A stretch of 64,000 nucleotides of DNA from UBA4615 sp046046245 (GCA_046046245.1 JBJOKE010000059.1:79312-143311); one strand, 5' to 3'. Numbered from the stretch's first letter, positions 1-9,105 are shown. Notes: generated by a model not told the origin, from the letters alone. Translations and numbers: made by a program.

Positions 1-894
1 GGCGCCAGCGCGAAGGACCTCGCGCTCCACCTGATCGGCCGCATCGGCACCGGCGGCGGGACCGGCTTCGCGATCGAGTTCGCCGGCGAGGCGATCGCCG
101 CGCTGTCGATGGAGGGCCGGATGACCCTGTGCAACATGGCGATCGAGGCGGGCGCGCGGGTCGGCCTGGTCGCCGTCGACGCACGGACGATCGATTACCT
201 GCGCGGCCGGCCGTACGCGCCCGCGGGCGCGGACTGGGACCGCGCGGTCGAGGCCTGGCGGACGCTGAGGAGCGACCCCGGCGCGCGCTTCGACCGCGAG
301 CTGGAACTCGACGCCGCCGGGGTCCGGCCGATGGTCACCTGGGGCACCTCGCCCGAGATGGTGACGAGCGTCGACGGCCGCGTGCCCGATCCAGCCGCCG
401 AGCCCGACCCGGTGAAGCGCGCCGGCCTGCGCGACGCGCTCGCCTACATGGGGCTCGAGCCGGGCACGCCCATCCGCGACATCCGGCCCGACAAGGTCTT
501 CATCGGCTCGTGCACGAACGCGCGGATCGAGGACCTGCGCGCCGCGGCCGAGGTGCTGCGCGGCCGCCGGATCGCGCCGTCGATCCGGCTCGCGCTCGCC
601 GTCCCGGGCTCGGGCCTGGTCAAGGCGCAGGCCGAGGCGGAGGGGCTGGACCGCGTGTTCCGCGACGCCGGCTTCGAGTGGCGCTAGCCGGGCTGCTCGA
701 TGTGCCTGGGCATGAACGAGGACCGGCTCTCCCCCGGCGAGCGCTGCGCGTCGACCTCGAACCGCAACTTCGAGGGCCGGCAGGGCGCGGGCGGCCGGTC
801 GCACCTCGTCTCGCCGGCGATGGCCGCGGCCGCCGCGGTGGCCGGCCGCTTCGTCGGGGTGTCGGACCTCGTTCCCCTGCCGGAGCCCGCCTGA
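1..894 (+). pseudogene. leuC: 3-isopropylmalate dehydratase large subunit, 5'-truncated by window and split by an in-frame amber codon
   Basis: LeuC is the large, 4Fe-4S-bearing subunit of isopropylmalate isomerase in leucine synthesis. The frame is open from base 1, entering mid-protein at a GASAKDLALHLIG stretch; about the last 300 codons are present. The first cluster Cys sits in GSCTN (codon 511-513). At 685-687 the frame reads TGG CGC TAG CCG GGC TGC: the TAG replaces the Glu normally found before the PGCSMC motif. The frame then continues perfectly with the two other cluster Cys (694-696, 703-705) and the normal C-terminus to TGA at 892-894. Termination at 687 would remove two of three cluster ligands, so the product should be inactive unless the codon is read through or is a sequencing error. 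A restart at ATG 700 would give only a 64-residue fragment. The stop overlaps the leuD start (TGATG). leuB is not downstream, so this may be a second leuCD copy. Confidence 0.9.
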
Positions 895-1532
895 TGGAGC
901 GCTTCACCCCGCCGGACGGCCTCGTCGTCCCGATCGACCGCGCGAACGTCGACACCGACGCGATCATCCCGAAGCAGTTCATGAAGTCGATCGAGCGCAC
1001 GGGCTTCGGCCCGCACCTGTTCGACGCGTGGCGCTACCTCGACGCGGGCGAGCCGGGGATGGACTGCACGACGCGGCCGACGAACCCGGCGTTCGCGCTG
1101 AACGCACCGCGCTACGCCGGCGCATCGATCCTGCTCGCTCGGGCGAACTTCGGCTGCGGCTCGTCGCGCGAGCACGCGCCCTGGGCGCTGCGCGACTTCG
1201 GCATCCGGGCGCTGATCGCGCCCTCGTTCGCCGACATCTTCCGCTCGAACTGCTTCAAGAACGGGCTGCTGCCGATCGAGCTCGATGCGGCGTCGGTCGA
1301 CGCGCTGTTCGCGCAGACCGAGGCCTGCCCGGGCTTCCGGCTGCGCATCGACCTCGTCGCGAGGACCCTCGTCCGGCCGGACGGCGGCGTGCTGCCCTTC
1401 GAGGTCGACGCGCACCGGCGCCGGTGCCTGCTCGAGGGGCTCGACGACATCGGCGTGACGCTCGCCGCCGCCGAACGGATCCGCGCGCACGAAGCGGCGC
1501 GGCGCGAGCACGAACCCTGGCTGTTCCGCTGA
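894..1532 (+). CDS. leuD: 3-isopropylmalate dehydratase small subunit (212 aa)
   Basis: LeuD is the swivel-domain subunit that pairs with LeuC to interconvert 2- and 3-isopropylmalate in the cytoplasm. The protein has the usual length and family landmarks: an N-terminal DRANVDTDAIIPKQF block, the substrate-binding FGCGSSREHAPWAL loop at about residues 86-99, and SNCFKNGLLPI at about 115-125. The ATG at 894 shares its A with the leuC stop (TGATG), so translation is likely coupled to leuC; an upstream amber in leuC at 685 could lower its expression. The gene is intact, in contrast to its partner. Confidence 0.95.
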   Translation: MERFTPPDGLVVPIDRANVDTDAIIPKQFMKSIERTGFGPHLFDAWRYLDAGEPGMDCTTRPTNPAFALNAPRYAGASILLARANFGCGSSREHAPWALRDFGIRALIAPSFADIFRSNCFKNGLLPIELDAASVDALFAQTEACPGFRLRIDLVARTLVRPDGGVLPFEVDAHRRRCLLEGLDDIGVTLAAAERIRAHEAARREHEPWLFR

Positions 1533-1616
1533 GACGCCGCGTTCGCCGTCAAGCGAAGGCAGGCCGGCGACCGCTTCGCCCGGGGCGTCGCCCGCGCCGG
1601 CTTGAGCCAGGTCAAA

Positions 1617-1636
1617 CCCCCCCGCCATCGGGGGGG
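1617..1636. terminator. C7/G7 hairpin after leuD
   Basis: Seven C, a six-base loop (gccatc) and seven G form a perfect hairpin about 85 bases after the leuD stop. No T-run follows, so intrinsic termination is plausible but not certain. It separates leuD from the dioxygenase gene, which has a possible -10 (TAGTCT) at 1679-1684. Confidence 0.4.
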
Positions 1637-1722
1637 AAGACCGTGACCGAATGCTTGTGACCGCCGGCCGACGAACGGTAGTCTGGCGTCCGCTTCCGCC
1701 TTTCGCATCGCCGAGGACCCCG

Positions 1723-2637
1723 ATGGACCTGCTCGACCATTACCAGACGGAAGGGTACGTGATCGTGCCCGACCTGATGCCGCACGCGAAGATCGACCAG
1801 CTGGTCGAGCGCTACGAGCGGTTCAAGCGCGGCCGGCGCCCGTTCTTCTCCGAGAGCATCCACAAGTGGATCCTGCCGGAGCTCGACGACCGCGGCTTCA
1901 TGGTCCAGTCGATGGAGAACTTCACGCGCCTGTGGTTCTCCTACGGCCTGAACGACGCCGGCAACGCCGTCGTGCTCGGCGCCGAGATCAACGACGTGCT
2001 GAAGACCGTCCAGCCGAAGTACGACCGCTGGATCCACTGGCTGAACCACTTCTTCGACCGCTCCACCGGCTCGGTGGACCACGTCGACAGCTGGTACCTC
2101 GACACCGACCCGCCCGGCGACCTGGTCGGTGCCTGGGTGGCGCTCGAGGACATCCATCCGGACGCCGGGCCGTTCCGCTTCTTCCCGCGCTCGCACCGCC
2201 TCCCCGAGCTGCAGGATCTCGGCAGGCTGGACCACGACGCGTTCATCAAGTACTGCGCGAAGATGGCCGATGCGCTGCCGGCGCAGCACGCGATCATCAG
2301 GAAGGGCACGGTGGTCTTCTTCCATCCGTTCCTGCTGCACGGCGCGGTCGACCAGACCGACCGCCGCTACTCGCGGAAATCGGTGACCGCGCACTACCTT
2401 CCCTACGGCGTGCCCAAGCTCGAGCGCACGAAGTGGGAGGAGGCACCGGACGGGAGCGCTCGACCGGATCCGATCAAGACCGTCCGCCGGATCGACGCGC
2501 ACCCGATCGAGGTCGACTACAGCTGGTCGTCGGAGGCGGCGTTCAACCTTCGCGGGATGGCGAGCTTCGCCAAGGCCCTGGTGAGGCCCACCCCGATCAC
2601 GATGGACATGCGCCGCCGCTCCTGGGCGGACCGCTGA
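1723..2637 (+). CDS. Phytanoyl-CoA dioxygenase (PhyH) family protein (304 aa)
   Basis: This belongs to the non-haem Fe(II)/2-oxoglutarate oxygenase superfamily, PhyH branch, whose members hydroxylate small molecules or secondary metabolites. The visible iron facial triad is H120-x-D122 (in VDHVDSW) and a distal His at about 206 (FLLHG), followed by basic residues (RRYSRKS) able to bind 2-oxoglutarate. Length is typical. The start chosen is the ATG at 1723, where homology-like sequence begins; an upstream in-frame ATG at 1651 would add an atypical Arg/Pro-rich extension overlapping the possible promoter. It stands alone after leuD and converges on the amidase gene. Substrate unknown. Confidence 0.85.
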   Translation: MDLLDHYQTEGYVIVPDLMPHAKIDQLVERYERFKRGRRPFFSESIHKWILPELDDRGFMVQSMENFTRLWFSYGLNDAGNAVVLGAEINDVLKTVQPKYDRWIHWLNHFFDRSTGSVDHVDSWYLDTDPPGDLVGAWVALEDIHPDAGPFRFFPRSHRLPELQDLGRLDHDAFIKYCAKMADALPAQHAIIRKGTVVFFHPFLLHGAVDQTDRRYSRKSVTAHYLPYGVPKLERTKWEEAPDGSARPDPIKTVRRIDAHPIEVDYSWSSEAAFNLRGMASFAKALVRPTPITMDMRRRSWADR

Positions 2638-2665
2638 CCGACCGACGCCGCGCGCCCGCGCGGCC

Positions 2666-4111
2666 TCAGCCGCCCGGCGCCGCCGGTGCGGCATCCCACA
2701 GCGGCGGATGCGGCGCGGGCCCGAGCAGCCGCTCGAGGTGCGCCGCCATCGACAGCACCCGGGCGTCGCGGTAGCGCGGTCCCACCACCTGCAGCCCGAT
2801 CGGCAGCCCGCGCACCAGCCCCGCGGGCACCGAGCATGCGGGCGCCTGGCAGTAGTTGAACAGCGGCGTGTAGACCGCGTGGCCGCGCGGCCCGGCCGGC
2901 AGCCCGCCGATCTCGGCGGGCCCGAGCTGCGTGGCCGGCCAGGACACGGTCGGGGTCGTCGGGCACAGCAGCAGGTCGAAGCGCTCGAAGAACGCCGCGT
3001 AGGCCGCGTACAGGTGCTCGCGCAGGATCAGCAGCCGCGCGATGTCCTCGGCCGAGTGCTGCCGGCCCAGCCGCACCTGTGCGGCGATGTCGGGGTCGAG
3101 GCAGTCGGGGTCGGCGTCGAGCGCCGCGCCGTGCAGCGCCGCGAGCCCGGCCTGCTGCAGCTTCAGCAGCGGGTACTCGCGGACGCCGTCGGGCCATGCG
3201 GGGGCCGCCTCCTCGATCCGCGCGCCGTCGGCCGCGAGCCGGGCCACCGCGGCCTCGAGCGCCGCGCGGACGTCGGCGTCGATCGCGAAGCCGCAGCCGA
3301 GGTCGACGCTCCAGGCGATCCGCAGCCCGCGCAGCGAGGCGGCGTCGTCGCCGTCGGCGAGCCCCGCCGCGTCGAGCGCCTGCGAGCCCCAGTCGTGGTG
3401 CGAGGCGCCGAGCAGGTGCCGCCACATCAGCGCGACATCGGCCACGTCGCGGCCGATCTGGCCCATCACCGAGAGCCCGAAGTTCGGCTCGTCGAAGCCG
3501 GGTCCGCAGGGGATCAGCCCGAAGGTGGGCTTCATCCCGACGAGGCCGGCGTGCGCGGCGGGCCGGCGCGTCGAGCCGCCGGCGTCGGTCGCGAGCGCGA
3601 GCGCGCCGATGCCCGCGGCGGTGGCCGCGACCGCGCCGCCCGACGAGCCGCCGGGCGTCAGGCGCATGTCCCAGGGCGAGCGCGTCGAGCCGTGCACCAG
3701 GTTGTTCGACACGCCCTTGCAGGCGAACTCCGAGCAGTTGGTGATGCCGACGATCACCGCGCCGAGCGCCTTCAGCCGTGCGACGGACCAGGCGTCGGCG
3801 GGCGCGACGAAGTCGGCGAAGAGGCGCGAGCCCTGCGTGATCCGGCGGCCCCCGACCCAGACGTTGTCCTTCACCGTGATCGGCACGCCGGCGAGCGGCA
3901 GGGTCTCGCCGGCCGCGATGCGCGCGTCCACCGCCGCGGCCTGCGCGAGCGTCCACGCAGCGTCGTGACCGATCACCGCGTTCAGTCCGGGATTGACCGC
4001 GTCCAGCCGCGCGAGCGCGTCGCGTGCGACCTCGACGGCCGACGCGTCGCGCGACGCGACGCGCGCGGCCACCTCGCGCGCCGACAGGCGCCAGGCCCCG
4101 GCGCCGCTCAT
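2666..4111 (-). CDS. Amidase, amidase-signature family (481 aa)
   Basis: Amidase-signature enzymes hydrolyse carboxamides with a Ser-cisSer-Lys triad. All three residues are visible: K81 (ITVKDN), S156 (PGGSSGG) and S180 (DAGGSTRRPAA); the 24-residue spacing between the two serines matches the family. Length is normal and no signal peptide is present, so it should be cytosolic. ATG at 4111 begins the conserved N-terminal region. The gene is divergent from the GntR regulator and its ABC importer, which suggests that the imported compound or a derivative is an amide, although this is inference. GatA of the tRNA amidotransferase is an alternative, but no gatB or gatC is nearby. Confidence 0.88.
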   Translation of the reverse strand: MSGAGAWRLSAREVAARVASRDASAVEVARDALARLDAVNPGLNAVIGHDAAWTLAQAAAVDARIAAGETLPLAGVPITVKDNVWVGGRRITQGSRLFADFVAPADAWSVARLKALGAVIVGITNCSEFACKGVSNNLVHGSTRSPWDMRLTPGGSSGGAVAATAAGIGALALATDAGGSTRRPAAHAGLVGMKPTFGLIPCGPGFDEPNFGLSVMGQIGRDVADVALMWRHLLGASHHDWGSQALDAAGLADGDDAASLRGLRIAWSVDLGCGFAIDADVRAALEAAVARLAADGARIEEAAPAWPDGVREYPLLKLQQAGLAALHGAALDADPDCLDPDIAAQVRLGRQHSAEDIARLLILREHLYAAYAAFFERFDLLLCPTTPTVSWPATQLGPAEIGGLPAGPRGHAVYTPLFNYCQAPACSVPAGLVRGLPIGLQVVGPRYRDARVLSMAAHLERLLGPAPHPPLWDAAPAAPGG

Positions 4112-4371
4112 GCGATCCTCACGCCGGGGACGACGCGGGCGGGGACGGCGGGGGTGCGTGGCGGGTTCATCGATGCTCCTCGGACGCCGGCGCGAGGCAC
4201 CGGCAGGATCGGGTGACGGGCATTCTGGCGACGGCTGCGGACGATGGCCGGCCCTGCGAACGTACCGCATCCCGAGGCCGGCGGATCGAGCGGCACGACC
4301 GCGGTGCACGGCGCCACGAGCAGGTGCGCGGGCGCCCCGTTCCGGACCGTGCTGGATCCAGTCGCCATCGA

Positions 4372-4404
4372 TTCTTGTATCCAAGATACCGACTTCTTGT
4401 ATCC
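4372..4404. promoter_or_regulatory. Candidate GntR operator: palindrome plus two direct repeats in the amidase/GntR divergent gap
   Basis: The 349-base gap 4112-4460 contains one conspicuous AT-richer patch. TTCTTGTATCC occurs at 4372-4382 and again at 4394-4404, 22 bp apart (two helical turns). The first copy overlaps a perfect inverted repeat, GTATC (4377-4381), CAA, GATAC (4385-4389). FadR-subfamily GntR proteins bind short palindromes of this type, and the adjacent gene encodes one, so autoregulation and control of the amidase are plausible. The rest of the gap shows no gene. Confidence 0.55.
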
Positions 4405-4460
4405 TGCGCCACGGAGACACCCGCTGCGCGGCTGGCACGCGAGTTGCGACACCGAGGCCC

Positions 4461-5237
4461 ATGGATCGATCCCGTTCCACCGAGACGCTCCGCGGCGACG
4501 AGCCGGCCGACACCGCCGACGACGCCGCGTCGCGCACGCGCCGGATGTACGACACGATCGTCTCGGCGCTGACCGAGCACCGGATCGCGCCGGGCACGCG
4601 GCTGCGCGAGGAACGGCTGGGCGCGATGTTCGACGTGAGCCGCACGCAGGTCCGCAAGGTGCTGCAGCGCCTCGAGCACGAGGGCCTGGTGCGTCGCGAG
4701 CCGAACCGCGGCGTCACCGTCGCCGCGCCCGACGTGGACGAGACCCGCGATCTCTTCGAGGCGCGCCGGCTGATCGAGCCCTGGATCGTCGCCAAGCTCT
4801 GCGCGCACTGCGGGCGTCGCGAGATCGCCGCGCTGCGCCGGATCGTGCGCGACGAGGCGCGCGCGCAGCTCGACGGAGACCGTCGCGCGCGCGTGCGGCT
4901 GTCGGGCGAGTTCCACCGGACGCTGGCGCACGCGGCCGGCAACCGCGCGATCGCCGAATCGATGGACGCGCTGACGCTGCGCACCTGCCTCGCGATCCTC
5001 GCCAACCGGGCGTCCACCGACGGCACCTGCCGCGACGACGAGCACCAGCGGCTCCTCGAGGCGATCGAGGCCGGCGACGCGAAGCGGGCGTCGCGGCTGA
5101 TGGTCGCGCACCTGGAGCACATCGAGGCGTCGATGGAAGGTCCGGCCGACCCCGCGCCCTCGGACGGCCTCGAGGCCCTGTTCACCGATCCGCCGCCGGC
5201 GCCCGCCCGGTCGCCACGGGCGAGGACCCGATCATGA
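4461..5237 (+). CDS. GntR-family transcriptional regulator, FadR/FCD type (258 aa)
   Basis: The N-terminal winged helix (about residues 27-92) has the GntR pattern GTRLREERLG...SRTQVRKVLQRLEHEGLV. An all-helical FCD effector domain follows (about 100-230), with likely metal-binding residues in GEFHRTLAH, DDEHQRLL and VAHLEHIE. FCD regulators sense small organic acids or related metabolites. The start is ATG 4461, about 55 bases after the candidate operator. The stop overlaps the next start (ATGA at 5234-5237), making the regulator the first gene of the importer operon and probably autoregulated. The tail after residue 230 is Pro-rich and probably disordered. Confidence 0.9.
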   Translation: MDRSRSTETLRGDEPADTADDAASRTRRMYDTIVSALTEHRIAPGTRLREERLGAMFDVSRTQVRKVLQRLEHEGLVRREPNRGVTVAAPDVDETRDLFEARRLIEPWIVAKLCAHCGRREIAALRRIVRDEARAQLDGDRRARVRLSGEFHRTLAHAAGNRAIAESMDALTLRTCLAILANRASTDGTCRDDEHQRLLEAIEAGDAKRASRLMVAHLEHIEASMEGPADPAPSDGLEALFTDPPPAPARSPRARTRS

Positions 5238-6325
5238 GCGCAGCCGCCGCCCCGCATGCCACCGCCTACGACCTCACGCTCGAGGGCATCGTCCAGCGCT
5301 ACCGCGGCGCGCAGGCGGCCGCCGTAGACGGCGTGACCCTGGAGATCCGCGCGGGCGAGCTGGTCGCGCTGCTCGGGCCCTCGGGCTGCGGCAAGACCAC
5401 GCTGCTGCGGATCATCGCCGGCTTCGTCGAGCAGACCGCCGGGCGCGTGGTGGTCGGCGGCAAGCCGATCGACGCGCTCGGGCCGAACGCCCGCGAGGTC
5501 GGCGTCGTCTTCCAGAACTACGCGCTCTTCCCGCACATGAGCGCGCTCGAGAACGTGGGCTACGGGCTCGCCTGCCGCGGCCGGCCGCGCGCCGAGCAGC
5601 AGGCCCGCGCCCGCGAGATGCTCGAGATGGTGCAGATGTCGCACCTCGCCGAGCGGCTGCCGCGCGAGCTGTCGGGCGGCCAGCAGCAGCGCGTCGCGCT
5701 CGCCCGCGCGCTCGCCGTCAACCCGCGGATCCTGCTGCTCGACGAGCCCTTCGCCGCGCTCGACAAGAGCCTGCGGCTCGACATGCAGATCGAGGTCAAG
5801 CGGATCCAGCGGATGGCGGGCATCACCTGCATCATGGTCACGCACGACCAGGAGGAGGCGCTGTCGATGGCCGACCGGGTCGCGGTGATCGCGAAGGGCC
5901 GCGTCGAGCAGTTCGACGCGCCGAACACGGTCTACGACCGACCGGGCTCGCTCTTCGTCAACCAGTTCGTCGGCACCTCGAACACGCTCGCCGGCCGCGT
6001 CGCCGGCGACGCGAGCGTCGAGGTCGCCGGCCGCACGATGCCCGCGCGACTCGTGTCCCCCGGCCTGAAGGCGGGCGACGCGGCCACCGTCTGCGTGCGC
6101 CCCGAGCACCTCGCGCTCGGCGCGCCCGGCGAGGGCCTGGCCGGCACGCTCGCCCTGAGCCTGCCGCAGGGCCCGCAGGTGATCCAGGAGGTACGCCTCG
6201 CCGACGGCACGGCCGTGAAGGTCGTGCAGCCGCGCGGCGAGGGCCTGGACGCCGTCGCGCCCGGCAGCGCGGTCGGCGTGCGCCTGCGACCCGGTTTCGA
6301 GATGAACGCGTTCACGCCCGCCTGA
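5234..6325 (+). CDS. ABC importer ATPase, spermidine/putrescine (PotA) type (363 aa)
   Basis: This is the cytosolic ATPase of a polyamine/Fe/opine-type importer. Walker A GPSGCGKTT is at residues 48-56, the Q-loop is in VVFQNYALFPHM, the signature is LSGGQQQR, Walker B is LLLDEPFAALD, and the switch His is in VTHDQEEALS. A C-terminal TOBE-type domain (about 290-363) is present, as usual for CUT1/POPT ATPases. It overlaps the GntR gene by ATGA. The specific solute cannot be read from the sequence; the operon's binding protein resembles the PotD/extracellular family 1 group. Confidence 0.93.
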   Translation: MSAAAAPHATAYDLTLEGIVQRYRGAQAAAVDGVTLEIRAGELVALLGPSGCGKTTLLRIIAGFVEQTAGRVVVGGKPIDALGPNAREVGVVFQNYALFPHMSALENVGYGLACRGRPRAEQQARAREMLEMVQMSHLAERLPRELSGGQQQRVALARALAVNPRILLLDEPFAALDKSLRLDMQIEVKRIQRMAGITCIMVTHDQEEALSMADRVAVIAKGRVEQFDAPNTVYDRPGSLFVNQFVGTSNTLAGRVAGDASVEVAGRTMPARLVSPGLKAGDAATVCVRPEHLALGAPGEGLAGTLALSLPQGPQVIQEVRLADGTAVKVVQPRGEGLDAVAPGSAVGVRLRPGFEMNAFTPA

Positions 6326-6366
6326 CCCCCCCTCGCAGTCCCACCCCCGTGCAAAGGACCCCCGCC

Positions 6367-7410
6367 ATGACCACCCGTCGCCAGCTGCTGCAGACCAGCC
6401 TCGTGCTGGGCGCGATGCAGCTCTTCCCCGGCATGACCCACGCCCAGGCCAAGCGCCTGGTGTTCGCGACCTTCACCGGCAGCTGGGAGGAGGCGCACAA
6501 GGCGGTGCTCGTGCCCGCCTTCCGCAAGGCCACCAACAACGCCGACATCGTGCTCGACCCGATGCTGTCGGTGGACCAGATCGCGAAGGTCAGCGCCGCG
6601 CGCAACAACCCGCCGATCGACGTGATGCTGCACGACCCGGGCCCCGCGCTGACCGCCATCGGCCAGGGCCTGACCGACGCCTATCCCGTCGCGCAGTCGA
6701 AGCACTTCAAGGACCTGATCCCCGAGGCGCAGGAGGAGACCGGTCCCGCCATCTTCTTCCAGGTCGTGGGCCTGACCTACAACCCGGAGAAGGTCAAGAC
6801 GCCGCCGAAGTCGTGGAAGGACCTCTGGTCGCCCGAGTACAAGGGCCGCGTCGGCATCACCAACCTGAACTCCACGCTCGGCACCGGCTTCCTCGTCGAG
6901 ATCTCCCGGATGTACGGCGGCTCGGAGTCCAACGTCGAGGCCGGCTTCAAGGCGCTGAACGACCTGAAGCCGAACCTCGCCGCCGTCGCCGCGAACCCCG
7001 GCGCGCTCGCGACGCTGTTCCAGCAGGGCCAGGTCGACATCAGCCCGGGGAACTTCAACGCGATCCAGATCCTGAAGGCGCGCGGCGTGCCCGTCGACTT
7101 CGTGATCCCGCAGGAGGGCGCGATCGCCTTCAAGACGACGGTCCACGTCGTCAAGAACTCGCCGAACAGGGACCTGGCCGTCGCGCTGATCGAGGCGGCG
7201 ATGTCGCCCGAGGTCCAGCAGCGGCTGATGCAGGCGCCCTACCTGATCGTGCCCACCAACACCAAGGTGAAGATGGAGGGCGAGATCGCGAAGGTGCTGG
7301 TCAAGGACCACGCGGAGATGAAGAAGCGCTTCGTCTTCCAGGACTGGAAGAAGATCAACGAGCAGCGCGCCGCGTGGATCGAGCGGTTCAACCGCGACAT
7401 CAAGCTCTGA
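6367..7410 (+). CDS. Periplasmic solute-binding protein, PotD-like (347 aa)
   Basis: An N-terminal export signal (TTRRQLLQTSLVLG..., with a twin-arginine pair, ending THAQA at about residue 28) precedes a type II periplasmic binding-protein fold. ATG 6367 follows an AAGGA ribosome site 8-10 bases upstream (in gtgcaaaggac). The gene lies 41 bases after the ATPase and 9 bases before the first permease, as in potABCD-like operons. It should deliver substrate to the two permeases that follow. Substrate class (polyamine, opine or related amine) is inferred only from family; linkage to an amidase may hint at an amide or amine. Confidence 0.88.
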   Translation: MTTRRQLLQTSLVLGAMQLFPGMTHAQAKRLVFATFTGSWEEAHKAVLVPAFRKATNNADIVLDPMLSVDQIAKVSAARNNPPIDVMLHDPGPALTAIGQGLTDAYPVAQSKHFKDLIPEAQEETGPAIFFQVVGLTYNPEKVKTPPKSWKDLWSPEYKGRVGITNLNSTLGTGFLVEISRMYGGSESNVEAGFKALNDLKPNLAAVAANPGALATLFQQGQVDISPGNFNAIQILKARGVPVDFVIPQEGAIAFKTTVHVVKNSPNRDLAVALIEAAMSPEVQQRLMQAPYLIVPTNTKVKMEGEIAKVLVKDHAEMKKRFVFQDWKKINEQRAAWIERFNRDIKL

Positions 7411-7419
7411 GGCCCGGCC

Positions 7420-8274
7420 GTGCCGCGCCGCCTGCCCGTCACCGCCTATCCGCTGTGGCTCGCCTCGCCGCTGGCGGTGGCGATGCTGCTGTTCTTCGTC
7501 GCGCCGCTCGGCGTGCTCGGGGTGGTGAGCTTCTACGGCGACGCGGCCATGACCCGGTGGGGGTCGATGGTCAACTGGGCGAAGATGTTCGACGGCTTCG
7601 GGCTGGGGGTGCTGGCCGACACGCTGCGGCTGGGCGTGGAGGTCACCGCGCTCAGCCTGGTGCTGGGCTACGCGCTCGCCTGGACCTTCGTCCGGATGCC
7701 GCCGCGGCTGCAGCCGCTGGTCATCTTCGTGGTGATGCTGCCGCTGCTGACCAGCGTCGTGGTGCGCACCTTCGCGTGGATCGTGATCCTGGGCCGGCAG
7801 GGCATCGTCAACACCCTGCTCGCCGACCTCGGCTGGATCCAGACGCCGCTGAAGCTGCTCTACACCCGCACCGGGCTGGTGGTGGCGCTCGCCAACGTGC
7901 AGCTGCCGCTGATGGTGCTGCCGCTGATCAACGCGCTGCAGAAGGTCGACCCGAACCTCGCCGATGCGTCGGCCTCGCTCGGCGCGAGCGAGTGGCGGAC
8001 CTTCCGGAAGGTGACGCTGCCGCTGTCGCTGCCGGGCATCGTCGCCGGCTGCCTGCTGACCTTCGCCGCGGCGATCACCGCGTTCATCTCGCAGTCGCTG
8101 ATCGGCGGCGGCCAGATGCTGTTCATGCCGATGTACCTGTACCAGCAGGCCTCGGCGCTGTCGAACTACCCGTTCGCGGCGGCGATCTCGCTCACCTTCC
8201 TGGCGACCGTGATCGTCTGCGTGAGCGCGTTCAACCTGCTCGGACGGCTGTCGCGCGGCTACGCGACGCAGTGA
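7420..8274 (+). CDS. ABC importer permease, PotB-like (284 aa)
   Basis: A multispanning inner-membrane protein with about six hydrophobic segments. The cytoplasmic EAA-type loop that contacts the ATPase is visible at about residues 185-206 (DPNLADASASLGASEWRTF). The start is GTG 7420, nine bases after the binding-protein stop; no better start exists before the first membrane segment. It forms the first half of the translocation pore with the next gene. Confidence 0.9.
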   Translation: MPRRLPVTAYPLWLASPLAVAMLLFFVAPLGVLGVVSFYGDAAMTRWGSMVNWAKMFDGFGLGVLADTLRLGVEVTALSLVLGYALAWTFVRMPPRLQPLVIFVVMLPLLTSVVVRTFAWIVILGRQGIVNTLLADLGWIQTPLKLLYTRTGLVVALANVQLPLMVLPLINALQKVDPNLADASASLGASEWRTFRKVTLPLSLPGIVAGCLLTFAAAITAFISQSLIGGGQMLFMPMYLYQQASALSNYPFAAAISLTFLATVIVCVSAFNLLGRLSRGYATQ

Positions 8275-8292
8275 CCGCGAAGGACTCCGCCC

Positions 8293-9105
8293 ATGTCCCG
8301 CCGCACGAGCCCGTCCACGCTGCTGTTCCGAGGCACCATGGGGCTGCTCGCCCTGCTGACCCTGGTGCTGCTGATCGCGCCGACCCTGGTCGTCGTGATC
8401 GTGTCGTTCACCGACGGCTATTCGCTGAAGTTCCCGCCGCCGGCCTACTCCGCGCGCTGGTACGGCGAGCTGTGGGAGGCGTTCCAGCTGCACTTCGCCG
8501 CGTGGAACAGCGTGAAGGTGGCGCTGCTGACCACGCTGCTGTCGGTGGTGCTCGGCGTGGCCGCCTCGCTCGCGATCGCGCGCTCGCCCACGCGGACCGC
8601 ACGCGTGCTGGATTCGCTCTTCCTGTCGCCGCTGGTGCTTCCGGCGCTCGCGTTCGGCTTCGCGGCGCTGATGGCCTTCAGCCTCGCCGGCCTGTCGGTG
8701 TCGACCACCACGCTGGTGATCGGCCACACCGCGGTCTGCGTGCCCTACGTGATCCGCACCACCACCGCGGCGCTCGCGCAGCTCGATGCGTCCCTGCTCG
8801 AGAGCTCGGCGAGCCTGGGTGCGTCGCGCTGGTATTCGTTCCGGCGGATCACGCTGCCGCTGATCCGGCCCGGCGTGCTCGCCGGCGCGTTCCTGGCGTT
8901 CATGTCCTCGTTCGACAACGTGCCGGTGTCGCTGTTCCTGCGCGACGCGCGGACCGACATGCTGCCGATCCGGATGTGGCAGGACCTCGAGGGCAAGCTC
9001 GACGTGACGATCGCGGCGATGTCGGGCGTGATCATCGTGCTCACCCTCGTGCTGATGATCGTGATGGAGCGGGTGGCGGGGCTGTCGCGGCGGATGCGCG
9101 GCTGA
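8293..9105 (+). CDS. ABC importer permease, PotC-like (270 aa)
   Basis: The second permease of the importer. It has about six membrane segments and an EAA loop (LDASLLESSASLGASRWYSF, about residues 156-175). ATG 8293 is 18 bases after the PotB-like stop, with AAGGA upstream. Together with 5234-8274 it completes a canonical ATPase-binding protein-permease-permease operon. Confidence 0.9.
   Translation: MSRRTSPSTLLFRGTMGLLALLTLVLLIAPTLVVVIVSFTDGYSLKFPPPAYSARWYGELWEAFQLHFAAWNSVKVALLTTLLSVVLGVAASLAIARSPTRTARVLDSLFLSPLVLPALAFGFAALMAFSLAGLSVSTTTLVIGHTAVCVPYVIRTTTAALAQLDASLLESSASLGASRWYSFRRITLPLIRPGVLAGAFLAFMSSFDNVPVSLFLRDARTDMLPIRMWQDLEGKLDVTIAAMSGVIIVLTLVLMIVMERVAGLSRRMRG

Noticed and set aside
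685..687. Pyrrolysine or programmed recoding at the leuC TAG
   Set aside because: No pyl genes or recoding structure is visible, and the position normally holds an ordinary Glu; mutation or error is simpler.
685..894. Frameshift as the cause of the leuC break
   Set aside because: Both halves are in the same frame with no missing or extra residues; only one codon is changed.
1651..1722. Upstream start for the PhyH-family protein
   Set aside because: The added residues are atypical for the family and overlap the likely promoter.
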